This document shows, one piece after another, positions 17,346-26,056 of a stretch of DNA of 64,000 bases. The notes below the pieces were generated by a model. It was not told the DNA's origin. It ran no database searches and saw nothing but the letters and a program-made list of their open reading frames with translations. The stretch comes from an uncultured Anaerolineae bacterium (GTDB lineage: Bacteria; Chloroflexota; Anaerolineae; Aggregatilineales; Phototrophicaceae), in NCBI GenBank assembly GCA_937995825.1, contig CALKJO010000014.1, positions 1 through 64,000 of the forward strand, written 5' to 3'. How positions within the stretch are numbered: the first letter of the stretch is position 1; each line of letters opens with the position of its first letter. Both the position numbers and the translations under genes were made by a program.

Positions 17346-18161
17346 ATGCGGCTGGCGGTGTTATCGGACATTCATGGCAATCTGATCGCGCTGGAGGCGG
17401 CGCTTGCCGATCTTGAAGCGCTTGGCGGCGCGGATATGACTTGGTTTCTGGGCGATTATGCCGCCTTCGGCGCGCAGCCAGCAGCCTGCATTCAGCGCGT
17501 CAAAGCCATCTTGGACGCTGCGCAGCCGCCCACTCCCCCTGAGGGCGAGCCGCCGCCATCGACTCCGCCCGCGCCGCCCAAAGTCCGCGCCATTCGCGGC
17601 AACACCGACCGCTACCTGCTGGACGGATCGCGCCCCAAGCTCAAGCCCGCCGAAAACGCCGACGAATACGCCGATCTGCTGACCCAAATCCGCCGCCGCG
17701 ACGCCCAGCTCAATTGGTGTCTGAGCCAGCTCAGTTTCAACGACTACGATTTTTTGCGCAGGCTCGGCAGCGAATGTGACCTCCACGCCGACGGCTTCGG
17801 CTATGTCATCGGCTATCACGCCATCCCCGGCGACGATGAGGCGCAGCTCCGCCCAGACACGCCCGATGAGGAAGCCGCTGATTTCCTGCTCGACCGCGAA
17901 GGCGCGCTCGGCATCGGCGGGCATATCCACGTCCAGATGGATCGCGTCCTGAGCCTGGGCGGGTGGCGCGCGGTCAATGTCGGCAGCGTCGGCATGTCGT
18001 TCGACCGACCCGGCTTCGCCCAATACGGCGTTTTCACGTTTGAAAATGGCGCGGTCACGGTCGATCTGCGCGCTGTCGCTTACGATGTCGCGGCATACAG
18101 CGCGCAGCTTGCCGCTTCAACCCTGCCGGACGCCGATCAGGTGATTGCCAAGCTGCGCTGA
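17346..18161 (+). CDS. Calcineurin-like metallophosphoesterase (YfcE/MJ0936-like)
   Basis: This 271-residue protein has the metal-binding motifs of the small phosphodiesterase group: SDIHGN (7-12), LGDYAAFG (35-42), RGNTDRY (about 93-99) and GGHIHVQMD (about 200). ATG at 17346 is chosen with GAGGAA upstream; an earlier ATG at 17310 would add twelve residues before the conserved MRLAVLSDIHGN. A Pro-rich insertion (PPTPPEGEPPPSTPPAPP) is unusual. The family cleaves phosphodiesters with two metals; the physiological substrate is unknown. The next gene starts 2 bp downstream, so the two are probably co-translated. Confidence 0.85.
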   Translation: MRLAVLSDIHGNLIALEAALADLEALGGADMTWFLGDYAAFGAQPAACIQRVKAILDAAQPPTPPEGEPPPSTPPAPPKVRAIRGNTDRYLLDGSRPKLKPAENADEYADLLTQIRRRDAQLNWCLSQLSFNDYDFLRRLGSECDLHADGFGYVIGYHAIPGDDEAQLRPDTPDEEAADFLLDREGALGIGGHIHVQMDRVLSLGGWRAVNVGSVGMSFDRPGFAQYGVFTFENGAVTVDLRAVAYDVAAYSAQLAASTLPDADQVIAKLR

Positions 18162-18163
18162 TC

Positions 18164-18802
18164 ATGCCGAAACGCGAGCTGCTGTTCAAAGACCTCGAAG
18201 GCGAGCGGGAATTCGGCGTGCTGCTGCTGGCGCAGATGGGCGGCGCGCCGAACGAACTCCAATTGATCATCGAGACGACCGAGTATGATGAGGCGGTGCA
18301 GGGCTTTCGCCCGCGCCGCAATTTCATCGTCCGCGCTTTAGGTGTCCGCGAACACCGCCTCAGCCTCGGCTTATTCGGGCGGATTGCGCTGCTCGACGAT
18401 CACCCTGTTCTGTATCAGCACAACGCGCCGCGCGTCGCCGTCCATTTTGACGGCAAGCCCGCCAGCATCAACGAGCTGATCATCGACCTCTCGCAGACCT
18501 ATGTCAGCACCTTTGGGCGCTGGCGCAGCATCGCTGAGATGGGCGACGACCTCAACACCGCCATGCCGATGGTGCAGCTTCTGGAAACCGGCTTCGGCTT
18601 GCTCGGCACGATGCCCAAGCCGCTGGCGGAGCGGGTGGTCAAGGTGCTGGAGCATCACTGCGTCAAATACAGCCTATCGGAGGAAGTCGGCTTCCAGACG
18701 CACGATGAAAATGGGCGCTCGCGGCTGTCGAAGGCGCTCTTGCTCGACACGTCCTACGTCGTGGCGCTGGATTACAGCATCGAAGAGCTGGGCAAGGTGT
18801 GA
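18164..18802 (+). CDS. Conserved-looking protein of unknown function
   Basis: This 212-residue soluble protein (start MPKRELLFKDLEGEREFG) has no signal peptide or membrane helix. The N-terminal half reads as beta strands, and the C-terminal half as helices (AEMGDDLNTAMPMVQLLETG). I do not recognise the family. It begins 2 bp after the metallophosphoesterase stop, which implies an operon and possibly a shared task. Codon use and GC match the neighbours. Confidence 0.65.
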   Translation: MPKRELLFKDLEGEREFGVLLLAQMGGAPNELQLIIETTEYDEAVQGFRPRRNFIVRALGVREHRLSLGLFGRIALLDDHPVLYQHNAPRVAVHFDGKPASINELIIDLSQTYVSTFGRWRSIAEMGDDLNTAMPMVQLLETGFGLLGTMPKPLAERVVKVLEHHCVKYSLSEEVGFQTHDENGRSRLSKALLLDTSYVVALDYSIEELGKV

Positions 18803-18863
18803 AGGCAGCGCCAAACCGCCTCTGGTGATCTTTGGGGGGGCGCGGTAGACTCTTGGTTTTGAT

Positions 18864-20069
18864 GTGTCCACCCATACAGAGCCGTTGATCACTATGGATC
18901 GGATTTACGCTGGGAGCAACATTCGGATCGAAATTCAGCCCGACCGCTGGGTGCTGCTGCTCCACTCTGAAAGCGGGGACACGGTGCTGGCGGAGGCGGT
19001 CGAAAACCAGCCGATGCGCTACATCTCGACCTTCGGCAGTCAGCGCCGTCTGCCGATCAGCGGGCAGCTTGCGCTTCACGAGATCGAACGCGTCGTGTTG
19101 GGCTGGTCAGCCAAAGACGAGTCGTGGCATCTAGGGCTGATGCTTGCGCCGGCGCTCGCTCAGGCGCGCAGCAGCCGCTGGTGCGAGCTTGCCCATTGGC
19201 CCGATCCGACCGGCGCTCAGTTCGATCAGGCTGCGACGCAGGCGGGCAAAACCCTGTCCCGCCAGCTTCAGCGCCCGTTCACGCTGATCCCACCCCGTCG
19301 GGATGAGATGCAGGCGGTCGTACCACCACCGCCGCCGCCCCTGCCGCCGCTGCCGATCCGCCTCGACCTGTGGACGCTGAAATATATCGGGCGCGAGCGC
19401 GCCAACGGCGCAGGCGCGGACGCGCTCGAATTTCGGCTCTCATCCGCCTGGGGACGCGGCAAAGTCCTGCGCGCCGGCTGGTATATCATCTGGGTCGGCG
19501 TGTTCATCGTCCTGTCGGTGCAGTCGCTCATCGGGAAAATTGCGCTGCCGCGCCCGGAATTTCTGCCCTACCTCGGTCTGGCGTGCGCCGTGCTGCTGAC
19601 GCTGATCGCCCTTTCCAACCTCATCCGCGCCGCGCGCCGGCTCAATCGCATCGTGATCGACCCGCTGACGCGCACCATCAGCGGCGGGCGCGGTCGGCGC
19701 GTCGGCAGCGGACGCGGTGAGCGCTGGCGCTACAGCGCCGATCAGATTCAGGCGATCTACGCCAGCCAGGTCGTGAGCAAGGTCAACCGCCGGCGCGGGC
19801 GCGATCCGCTGCGCTCGGTCAGCTATGGCGAGCTGCACCTGCTGCTCAACACCGGTAAATTCGTCCACTTAATCGCGCACGGCGCGCTCGACGACAAAAT
19901 CCCCGCGCTCGACCCGCTGCCCGACGAAAATGAGCGCCGCGACCCCGCCAACGAAGACCGGATCACGCCGCTGACCGCGCATGAAGCGCAGACGCCGCTG
20001 CAAGCCGCCGCGCTCTATGTGGCGGGCGCGCTCGGCAAACCGGCGTACACGGATCGGCGTGTCCGCTAG
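18864..20069 (+). CDS. Membrane protein of unknown function with two central helices
   Basis: This protein of up to 401 residues has a soluble N-terminal beta-rich half, a Pro-rich linker (VPPPPPPLPPLP), two adjacent transmembrane helices (about 205-253; WYIIWVGVFIVLSVQSLIG and LACAVLLTLIALSNLI) and a basic C-terminal domain. That domain, with IVIDPLTRTISGGRG and WRYSADQIQAIYAS, resembles bacterial PH-like membrane modules, but this is tentative. The start is uncertain: GTG 18864 or ATG 18894 (MDRIYAGSN); neither has a good ribosome site. The next gene overlaps its 3' end. Confidence 0.6.
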   Translation: MSTHTEPLITMDRIYAGSNIRIEIQPDRWVLLLHSESGDTVLAEAVENQPMRYISTFGSQRRLPISGQLALHEIERVVLGWSAKDESWHLGLMLAPALAQARSSRWCELAHWPDPTGAQFDQAATQAGKTLSRQLQRPFTLIPPRRDEMQAVVPPPPPPLPPLPIRLDLWTLKYIGRERANGAGADALEFRLSSAWGRGKVLRAGWYIIWVGVFIVLSVQSLIGKIALPRPEFLPYLGLACAVLLTLIALSNLIRAARRLNRIVIDPLTRTISGGRGRRVGSGRGERWRYSADQIQAIYASQVVSKVNRRRGRDPLRSVSYGELHLLLNTGKFVHLIAHGALDDKIPALDPLPDENERRDPANEDRITPLTAHEAQTPLQAAALYVAGALGKPAYTDRRVR

Positions 20070-20703
20070 GCGCGTCTGGCTCGCGCTGGCGCTGCTGATC
20101 GCCGCGGCTGGCTGCGCGCCGCAGCCGAGCGCCGGCTATCAGCGCGGGGAGCTGCTGGCTCAGGTCGATTTCGATCACGCCTTTGAATGGGAGGAATATG
20201 TCCACCCTGGCTTGGGCGTCGATTTTCGCATCGAGGACGGCGCTTATCGCGCGCGCGCCCGTGACGGCGCGTTCATGTGGACGCTCGACACACTGATGCA
20301 CACCGACGTGGTCATTGAAGTCAACACGCTGGTCTATTCGACCTACCGGGACAACGCCTACGGCGTCATGTGCCGCGCCAGCGCCGAGAACAACAGCGAT
20401 GGCTATTATTTCTTCATCAGCTCCGATGGACAGTTCACCATCCGGCGCGGCTTCAACGGCACGATTCAGCCCCTGATCGCGTGGACAGCCTCCGCCAGCA
20501 TCGCTCAGGACACCGCGCCCAACCGCCTGCGCGCCGTCTGCGTCGCGGATCGGCTGGCGCTCTACGTCAACGGCGAACTCGTCGGCGAAACCCGTGACCG
20601 GCTGTACACGCGGGGAAACGCCGGCATCGCCGCCGGTGTCCCCGCTGGCGGTGAGGTCGATGTCGCGTTCGACAACCTGCGTATTTGGGCGGCGTCCAGC
20701 TAG
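20059..20703 (+). CDS. Lipoprotein with LamG/DUF1080-like beta-sandwich
   Basis: The GTG start at 20059 lies within the last codons of the upstream gene, giving 214 residues. A short basic start leads into a lipobox (WLALALLIAAAG then Cys19). The mature domain has the concanavalin-like pattern seen in DUF1080 and LamG folds: YGVMCRASAENNSDGYYFFI, then LRAVCVADRLALYVNGELV and VAFDNLRIW. Such domains bind sugars or act as inert sandwiches; no catalytic residues can be named. Its TAG stop is inside a CTAG shared with the stop of the convergent gene. Confidence 0.75.
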   Translation: MSARRVWLALALLIAAAGCAPQPSAGYQRGELLAQVDFDHAFEWEEYVHPGLGVDFRIEDGAYRARARDGAFMWTLDTLMHTDVVIEVNTLVYSTYRDNAYGVMCRASAENNSDGYYFFISSDGQFTIRRGFNGTIQPLIAWTASASIAQDTAPNRLRAVCVADRLALYVNGELVGETRDRLYTRGNAGIAAGVPAGGEVDVAFDNLRIWAASS

Positions 20704-21068
20704 ACCTGATTGTTTGCCTGCTGAACGAGTTTCAACAGGTGGTTGTAACCTTCCTCATACGTCTCGAAGAACGACACCTTGTCGCGGACGCGCGTCAGCT
20801 TCGCGACCACCACAGCGAGATTCTTCAGCAGTTGCGATTGAATGACAATCGCGCCGTGGATGAAGTTGGGATGCTTTAGCGGAGTGTTGCGCGCGGCGTC
20901 CCAAAAGTTCTCCGGAACCGATGCAGCGGCTTGGGTGAGATCGAAAAGCACGTACTTCGGACCTTCATGCAGGTGCAGATCGGGAAGCAGATCATCGACG
21001 TTCATCTCACCCTGAATCTTAACGATCAACATATTTGGCATTGGACCGGGTATCATTGTGTGCGGCAT
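20700..21068 (-). CDS. Small soluble protein, possibly STAS/SpoIIAA-like fold
   Basis: This 122-residue protein starts at ATG 21068 (MPHTMIPGPMPNMLIVKIQG) with AGGAGT upstream; an ATG at 21092 has no such site. The pattern of a beta strand, VLFDLTQAAASVPENFWD, IHGAIVIQSQLLKNLAVVVAK and a terminal amphipathic helix FFETYEEGYNHLLKLVQQ resembles SpoIIAA-like/STAS-fold proteins, but the match is by eye. GC content is lower than in neighbouring genes. Function unknown. Confidence 0.65.
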   Translation of the reverse strand: MPHTMIPGPMPNMLIVKIQGEMNVDDLLPDLHLHEGPKYVLFDLTQAAASVPENFWDAARNTPLKHPNFIHGAIVIQSQLLKNLAVVVAKLTRVRDKVSFFETYEEGYNHLLKLVQQANNQV

Positions 21069-21261
21069 GATGACTCCTGTGCAGCCAATCAATGCAGGAC
21101 TTGGACGTGCTGTGTAATACGGTCGTTTGAAACTTTAGGACTGCAAATGAAATTGTAACATAGATTGCTGCGGTGGTTCAATGCAGACTTCAACAATGCC
21201 GACTTGACCGTTGAAGCGCGCCGCGTTTGCTGGTCTAATTGAGGCGTAGGAGGGGGCTGCG

Positions 21262-21369
21262 ATGCCTGTTAGACTGCGCCGCGCATTTTCCATTCACCCG
21301 ATCTTCAAGATCGTCCTTCAGCCCGATCCAATGGCGGCGCGCGCCGGCGTCGTGCGGATCGCGTCCTAA
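21262..21369 (+). CDS. 35-residue leader ORF immediately upstream of asnB
   Basis: An ATG at 21262 follows a strong AGGAGGGGG Shine-Dalgarno (21248-21256) at ideal spacing. The frame encodes a basic 35-residue peptide beginning MPVRLRRAFSIHPIF and ends with TAA at 21367-21369, only 2 nt before the asnB ATG. The asnB start itself has no recognisable ribosome site, so reinitiation or coupling through this ORF is likely. The peptide contains no Asn, so classical amino-acid attenuation by Asn starvation is not indicated. Whether the peptide itself has a role is unknown. Confidence 0.6.
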   Translation: MPVRLRRAFSIHPIFKIVLQPDPMAARAGVVRIAS

Positions 21370-21371
21370 TC

Positions 21372-23258
21372 ATGTGCGGACTCTGCGGCGTCCTCAATCT
21401 GGATGGCGCGCCGGTCGATCCGGCGGTGATCGAAGCCATGACCGCGGCTCTGATCCACCGCGGTCCCGATCAGGGCGCGATCTTCATCGATGGGCATGTT
21501 GGCTTGGGCAGTCGGCGGCTGGCGATTCAGGATACGTCCGAGGCTGCTTCGCTGCCGATGACCGACGGCGATCTGACCCTCGCCTTCAACGGCGAAATCT
21601 ACAACCATCCTGACATCCGCCGCGAACTGGAGATCTCCGGCGTCCGCGAATGGCGCTCGACCGGCGACACAGAGACGATCCTCAGGCTCTATCGCGCGCT
21701 TGATGGCGATGCCCGGCGGATGCTGGAGCGGCTGCGCGGGATGTTCGCGCTCGCCCTTTGGGATGCCGGACGGCGGCGGCTGGTGTTCGCGCGGGATCGG
21801 ATGGGCGAAAAGCCGCTGTATTTCTACGTCGATCGGCGGCGGCTGGTGTTTGCCAGCGAGATCAAGGCGATCCTGGCGCATCCGGCTGTCCCGCGCCGCG
21901 CCGCTCTCAACGGGGCGCGGCTGGCGCGCTATCTGCGTGACGGCTGTCTGAGCATCGAGACCGCCTTCGACGGCATCTACAGCTTGCCGCCCGCGCACGC
22001 CGCTGTGATTGAGTCCGACGGCGGTTTTGACGAGGACACCCCCTTTTGCTACTGGCAGCGCCCGACCGCCGAGTCCGCCCCCCGAAGCGAAGGCGAATGG
22101 CGTGATGCTGTCCGCCAGCTGCTCGCCGACGCCGTGCGCGGCTGCCTGATCAGCGATGTGCCATTGGGCGCGTTTCTCTCCGGCGGACTCGACAGCAGCC
22201 TGGTCGTCGCGCTGATGCAGCAGCACACCAACGCGGCGGTCAAGACCTTCAGCATCGGCTTTGCCGGCGACTCCAGCTTCGACGAAACCGCCTACGCTGA
22301 ACAGGTGGCGCGCCATCTCCAGACCGAACACACCGCTTTCACCGTCGAGCCGGAGGCGCTCGATCTGCTGCCGAAGCTGGTCTGGCATCATGATCAGCCG
22401 TTCGCCGACTCCAGCGCCATCCCGACGTATCTGGTGAGCAGGCTGACGCGCCAGCATGTCACGGTGGCGCTGACGGGCGATGGCGGCGATGAGCTGTTCG
22501 TCGGCTATGAGCGCTTCTACGCAGCGGCGCTGGCGCAGCGGATGCAGCGCGTCATCCCGCGCCCGGTCTGGCGGTTAGGGGAGCGAGCGCTGGCGGCGCT
22601 GCCCGAAGGCACAGGCTATTATGATCCGCTCAAGCGGGCGCGGCGCTTCATCAAAGGCGCGGCGCAGCCGATTGGAGCGGCGTATCAGGACTGGATCAGC
22701 GTGTTCAGCCGCGAATGGATCGACTCCGCGCTGACGCAGCCCAATCATCACCACTTCAAGCCGGATCGCCCCGGCGGCTCGCTGTCAGAGATCGTCCACT
22801 ACAACATGGTCACCTATTTGCCCGATGATCTGCTCGTCAAAACGGATCGGTGCAGCATGGCGGCGTCACTGGAGACGCGCGCGCCGTTTCTGGATCACCG
22901 CCTGGTCGAGCTGGCGGCGCAGATTCCGATCGATTTTAAGCTGCGCGGAAGCGTCACCAAATATATCCTCAAAGAAGCGGCTAGGGGGCTGCTGCCCGAC
23001 TCGATCATCGACCGTCCAAAACACGGCTTCGGCGTCCCCATCGGCACATGGCTGCGGCGCGATATCGCGGCGGCGCGGGGCATCCTGCTCAGCCCGGAAG
23101 CGCGCGGGCGCGGTCTGCTGAAGATGACCGCCGTCGAGCGCCTGCTGACCGAACATGCCGACGGCAAACGCGATCACGGCGGGCGGCTGTGGGCGCTGCT
23201 CACGCTCGAATGGTGGCATCGTTTGTTTATCGACCCATCAAAGCTGACCGCCCCATGA
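21372..23258 (+). CDS. asnB: Asparagine synthase (glutamine-hydrolysing)
   Basis: This 628-residue enzyme begins MCGLCG, with Cys2 exposed as nucleophile after Met removal. The N-terminal glutaminase domain includes HRGPDQG and FNGEIYN. The C-terminal synthetase has the PP-loop SGGLDSS (about 269-275) and GDGGDELFVGY. It converts Asp, Gln and ATP to Asn, or amidates another acceptor: paralogues next to glycosyltransferases, as here, often modify cell-surface sugars. The downstream GT4 start overlaps its stop (ATGA), so the two are co-translated. A small ORF 2 bp upstream probably drives its translation. Confidence 0.93.
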   Translation: MCGLCGVLNLDGAPVDPAVIEAMTAALIHRGPDQGAIFIDGHVGLGSRRLAIQDTSEAASLPMTDGDLTLAFNGEIYNHPDIRRELEISGVREWRSTGDTETILRLYRALDGDARRMLERLRGMFALALWDAGRRRLVFARDRMGEKPLYFYVDRRRLVFASEIKAILAHPAVPRRAALNGARLARYLRDGCLSIETAFDGIYSLPPAHAAVIESDGGFDEDTPFCYWQRPTAESAPRSEGEWRDAVRQLLADAVRGCLISDVPLGAFLSGGLDSSLVVALMQQHTNAAVKTFSIGFAGDSSFDETAYAEQVARHLQTEHTAFTVEPEALDLLPKLVWHHDQPFADSSAIPTYLVSRLTRQHVTVALTGDGGDELFVGYERFYAAALAQRMQRVIPRPVWRLGERALAALPEGTGYYDPLKRARRFIKGAAQPIGAAYQDWISVFSREWIDSALTQPNHHHFKPDRPGGSLSEIVHYNMVTYLPDDLLVKTDRCSMAASLETRAPFLDHRLVELAAQIPIDFKLRGSVTKYILKEAARGLLPDSIIDRPKHGFGVPIGTWLRRDIAAARGILLSPEARGRGLLKMTAVERLLTEHADGKRDHGGRLWALLTLEWWHRLFIDPSKLTAP

Positions 23259-24433
23259 CCGCATCCCGCCCCATCCGCATCATGCGCATCATCGCCCGCC
23301 TGAATATCGGCGGTCCCGCCATCCATGTCGCGCTGCTGACGCAGAAGCTCGCGCCCCCGGACTACGAGTCGCGCCTGGTGACCGGGCAGATCGGCGCGGA
23401 TGAGGGCGACATGCGCTATTACGCCGAGGAACGCGGCGTCGCGCCGATCATCGTCCCGGAACTGGGGCGGGCGCTCAACCCCGTCCGCGATCTGATCGCC
23501 GTCATCAGGCTCGTCCGCTTGATGCGCGCCTTCAAGCCCGATATCGTCCACACGCACACCGCCAAAGCGGGCTTCGCCGGACGGATCGCGGCGCGGATTT
23601 CCGGCGTGCCGGTGGTGGTGCATACCTTTCATGGGCATGTCTTTCAGGGCTATTTCAGCCGTCCGCTGACGCGCCTGTTCATCACCTTCGAATGGATCGC
23701 CGCCTACCTGTCGGACACGCTGATCGTCCTGACCGAAGGGCTGCGCCGCGAACTGAGCGATCAGTATCACATCGCCCGCAAGCGCAAATTCACCGTCCTG
23801 CCGCTGGGACTCGACTTAGAACCGTTCGCCCGCCAGCCGCGCCATACTGGAGCCTTCCGCGCTGCTTATCGCATCCCGCCGGACGCCCCGCTGATCGGAC
23901 TCGTCGGGCGGCTGACGGCGGTCAAAAATCACGCGCTCTTTCTCGATGCAGCGGCGCGGGTGCGCCGAGAGCTGCCGCGCGCGCGTTTCGTCATCGTCGG
24001 CGATGGCGAGCTGCGCGCCGCGATTGAGCAGCAGATCGATCAGCTCAATCTCCGCGGCTGCGTCACCGTGACGGGCTGGATCAAAGACACCGCGCCGGTC
24101 TACGCCGATCTGGATGCGCTGGCGATCAGCAGCCTCAACGAAGGCACGCCCGTCACCGTCATCGAAGCGCTGGCGGTCGGCGTGCCGGTGGTGGCGACAG
24201 CGGTCGGCGGGCTGCCCGATCTGCTTGAAGGCGGGGCGTTTGGCGCGCTTGTGCCGTCGGGCGATGCGGCGGCGCTGGCAGACGCGCTGATCCGCGTCGT
24301 GAACAGCCCGCCTCCGCCCGATCAGATCGCCCGCGCTCAGTCCACCATTATCGATCAGTATGGGATTGACCGGCTGGTGCGCGATCTCGATCATCTGTAT
24401 CGGGCGCTGCTGGCGAAAAAAGGCGTCCGATAG
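23255..24433 (+). CDS. GT4-family glycosyltransferase
   Basis: This 392-residue GT-B enzyme starts at ATG 23255, overlapping the asnB stop as ATGA. The N-terminal domain has LNIGGPAIHVALL, the acceptor-side glycine/His motif, and HTHTAKAGFAGR. The C-terminal domain has the retaining-GT4 EX7E motif NEGTPVTVIEAL and AVGGLPDLLEGG for nucleotide-sugar binding. It should transfer a sugar from a nucleotide donor to a lipid or glycan at the inner membrane. Sugar and acceptor are unknown. Coupling with asnB hints at surface polysaccharide assembly. Confidence 0.9.
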   Translation: MTASRPIRIMRIIARLNIGGPAIHVALLTQKLAPPDYESRLVTGQIGADEGDMRYYAEERGVAPIIVPELGRALNPVRDLIAVIRLVRLMRAFKPDIVHTHTAKAGFAGRIAARISGVPVVVHTFHGHVFQGYFSRPLTRLFITFEWIAAYLSDTLIVLTEGLRRELSDQYHIARKRKFTVLPLGLDLEPFARQPRHTGAFRAAYRIPPDAPLIGLVGRLTAVKNHALFLDAAARVRRELPRARFVIVGDGELRAAIEQQIDQLNLRGCVTVTGWIKDTAPVYADLDALAISSLNEGTPVTVIEALAVGVPVVATAVGGLPDLLEGGAFGALVPSGDAAALADALIRVVNSPPPPDQIARAQSTIIDQYGIDRLVRDLDHLYRALLAKKGVR

Positions 24434-24505
24434 TGAGCGCGCCCGCGCCGCGCATCTCAAAACTTTTATGGTTTATACGCATTATAAATGTTAAACTTAG
24501 ATCAC

Positions 24506-24529
24506 GTGTAAATCTTTTGTGTAAATCTT
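24506..24529. repeat. Two 11-bp direct repeats, 13-bp period
   Basis: GTGTAAATCTT occurs at 24506-24516 and again at 24519-24529, 26 bp upstream of the orphan binding-protein gene, in an AT-rich 100-bp stretch that also holds TATAAA-like sequences. The spacing suggests a regulator or sigma-factor site; no cognate is known. Confidence 0.6.
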
Positions 24530-24554
24530 AAATGAAAGAAACGGACTTATTCTT

Positions 24555-25460
24555 GTGGAAACGCCCGCTGCATCGGATCAAGTTTACACGATTGGCTTTT
24601 GCAATCTGAGTGAAAAGCTTCCTTTTGCCGTCTCCGTGCGCCGCGGGCTCGAAGCAGCCGTCGCGGCGCATCCGAACCTGCGCCTGATCAGCCGCGACAA
24701 CGACTACGATACCGCCCGCGCAATAACGAATGCTCGCGAGTTTGCCGATGCCAAAGTCGATCTGGGCATCATCTATCATATGGATGAGCGCGCCAACCCA
24801 TTGATCGCCAACATCATGCTGCGTCAGGCGATTCCGGTCATTGCGGTGGACATCCCCGTTGCCCCCTGGATCACCTTTTTCGGCGTCGATAACGCTCAAG
24901 CCGGTCATTTAGTGGGAACTGAGCTGGGCAAATGGATCAAGCAGCATTGGCACGGTCAGGTAGACAAGATCATCGTCATGACCGATAACCGCGTCCTTGG
25001 CGAAGTCCGCAAGCGCACCGATCAAGCGCTGGTCGCCCTGTCCGAGTGGGCGAGCTTCTCGCCCGATGATGTGCTGCATCTCGACAGCGGCAACATCTAC
25101 GACATCGCCTATGAACGGGCGCTGCCTGTGCTTGAACGCTGGAAAAATTACCATCGCATCGCTGTGATCGGCATGAATGACAATACTGCGCTCGGCGCGC
25201 TCGATGCGGCGCGCGCGCTCGGTCGCGAAGCAGATGTGGCGGTCGTCGGACAGGGCGCAGACTTGGCAGTCGCGGAGCTGCGCAACCCTGACTCGCGGCT
25301 GATCGCCTCAACCGCTTACTTCCCAGAACGCTACGGCGCACAGCTGGTCGATCTGGCACTGCGCATCTTTCGCGGCGAGAAGCTTGAACGCCGCTATGCC
25401 ATCCGCCATGTCTGCGTCACCCGCGAAAACCTCGCCGACTTCGAAGCGTCCTCGATCTAG
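24555..25460 (+). CDS. Orphan LacI/periplasmic-binding-protein-type ligand domain
   Basis: This 301-residue protein starts at GTG 24555. It is a complete type-1 periplasmic-binding fold of the Peripla_BP_4/LacI kind: VYTIGFCNLSEKLPFAVSVRRG at the start, FFGVDNAQAGHLVGTELG in the middle, and IAVIGMNDNTALGALDAARALG in the second lobe. Unusually it has neither a signal peptide nor an N-terminal HTH, and no ABC permease or kinase lies nearby. It is therefore probably a cytoplasmic sugar or nucleoside sensor acting through a partner, or a regulator that lost its DNA-binding domain. Function inferred only at fold level. Confidence 0.75.
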   Translation: METPAASDQVYTIGFCNLSEKLPFAVSVRRGLEAAVAAHPNLRLISRDNDYDTARAITNAREFADAKVDLGIIYHMDERANPLIANIMLRQAIPVIAVDIPVAPWITFFGVDNAQAGHLVGTELGKWIKQHWHGQVDKIIVMTDNRVLGEVRKRTDQALVALSEWASFSPDDVLHLDSGNIYDIAYERALPVLERWKNYHRIAVIGMNDNTALGALDAARALGREADVAVVGQGADLAVAELRNPDSRLIASTAYFPERYGAQLVDLALRIFRGEKLERRYAIRHVCVTRENLADFEASSI

Positions 25461-25559
25461 GGGGGATGGCGGGGCGCGGCGGTCTGAGCTTGATGGCGGA
25501 GAGAGAACCGCGCGCAAAGCCCCTTTCCCCCTGATCGCTTGTCTAGCTCGTTTCTGGAA

Positions 25560-25970
25560 TCAAAACGGAATCTCGCCCATGTCGCTGGCGGAGCCGCTGT
25601 AGTCGCCGCCCGCCAGACCGCCGCCGCCGGCGTCACCACGGCTGCCGAGAAGCTGGAAATTATCCGCGGTCAGTTCCAGGCTCGCCTGCGGCTGACCGTT
25701 ATTGTCTTTGTAAGCGCGCGCGCTGACGCGCCCGATCACCATGATCTGCGTGCCCTTTTTGACGTATTGGTTCGCCGTTTCCGCCTGTTTGCCCCAACAG
25801 GCGACGCGAAACCAGGTCGTCTCCTCGCGCTGTTCGTTGCTGCTGCGATCTGTCCAGCGGCGGCTCACCGCGACGCTGAAATTGCACACCATCTGCCCGT
25901 TGGGAAACATCTTGGTTTCTGGATCGCGCCCGACATTCCCAACGATGATCGTTTGCTGCCAGCCTGCCAT
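25560..25970 (-). CDS. ssb: Single-stranded DNA-binding protein
   Basis: This 136-residue protein has one OB fold: IIVGNVGRDPETK at the start, TTWFRVACWGKQAETANQYV in the middle and IMVIGRVSARAYKDNNG. A short Gly-rich linker leads to the acidic tip DMGEIPF, which recruits repair and replication partners. The start at 25970 (MAGWQQTIIVGNV) has a very strong AGGAGG upstream; 26003 would add eleven residues. It binds ssDNA as a tetramer. Its promoter contains a one-mismatch SOS box in the same place as in lexA, so induction by DNA damage is likely. Confidence 0.95.
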   Translation of the reverse strand: MAGWQQTIIVGNVGRDPETKMFPNGQMVCNFSVAVSRRWTDRSSNEQREETTWFRVACWGKQAETANQYVKKGTQIMVIGRVSARAYKDNNGQPQASLELTADNFQLLGSRGDAGGGGLAGGDYSGSASDMGEIPF

Positions 25971-26056
25971 GCTCCTATCCTCCTGAATACGGATTGTTCC
26001 CATTGATGTACAGCCGTTGAATTTGCGGCTGTGTAGGCGGCTGTACCACAGCCCTG

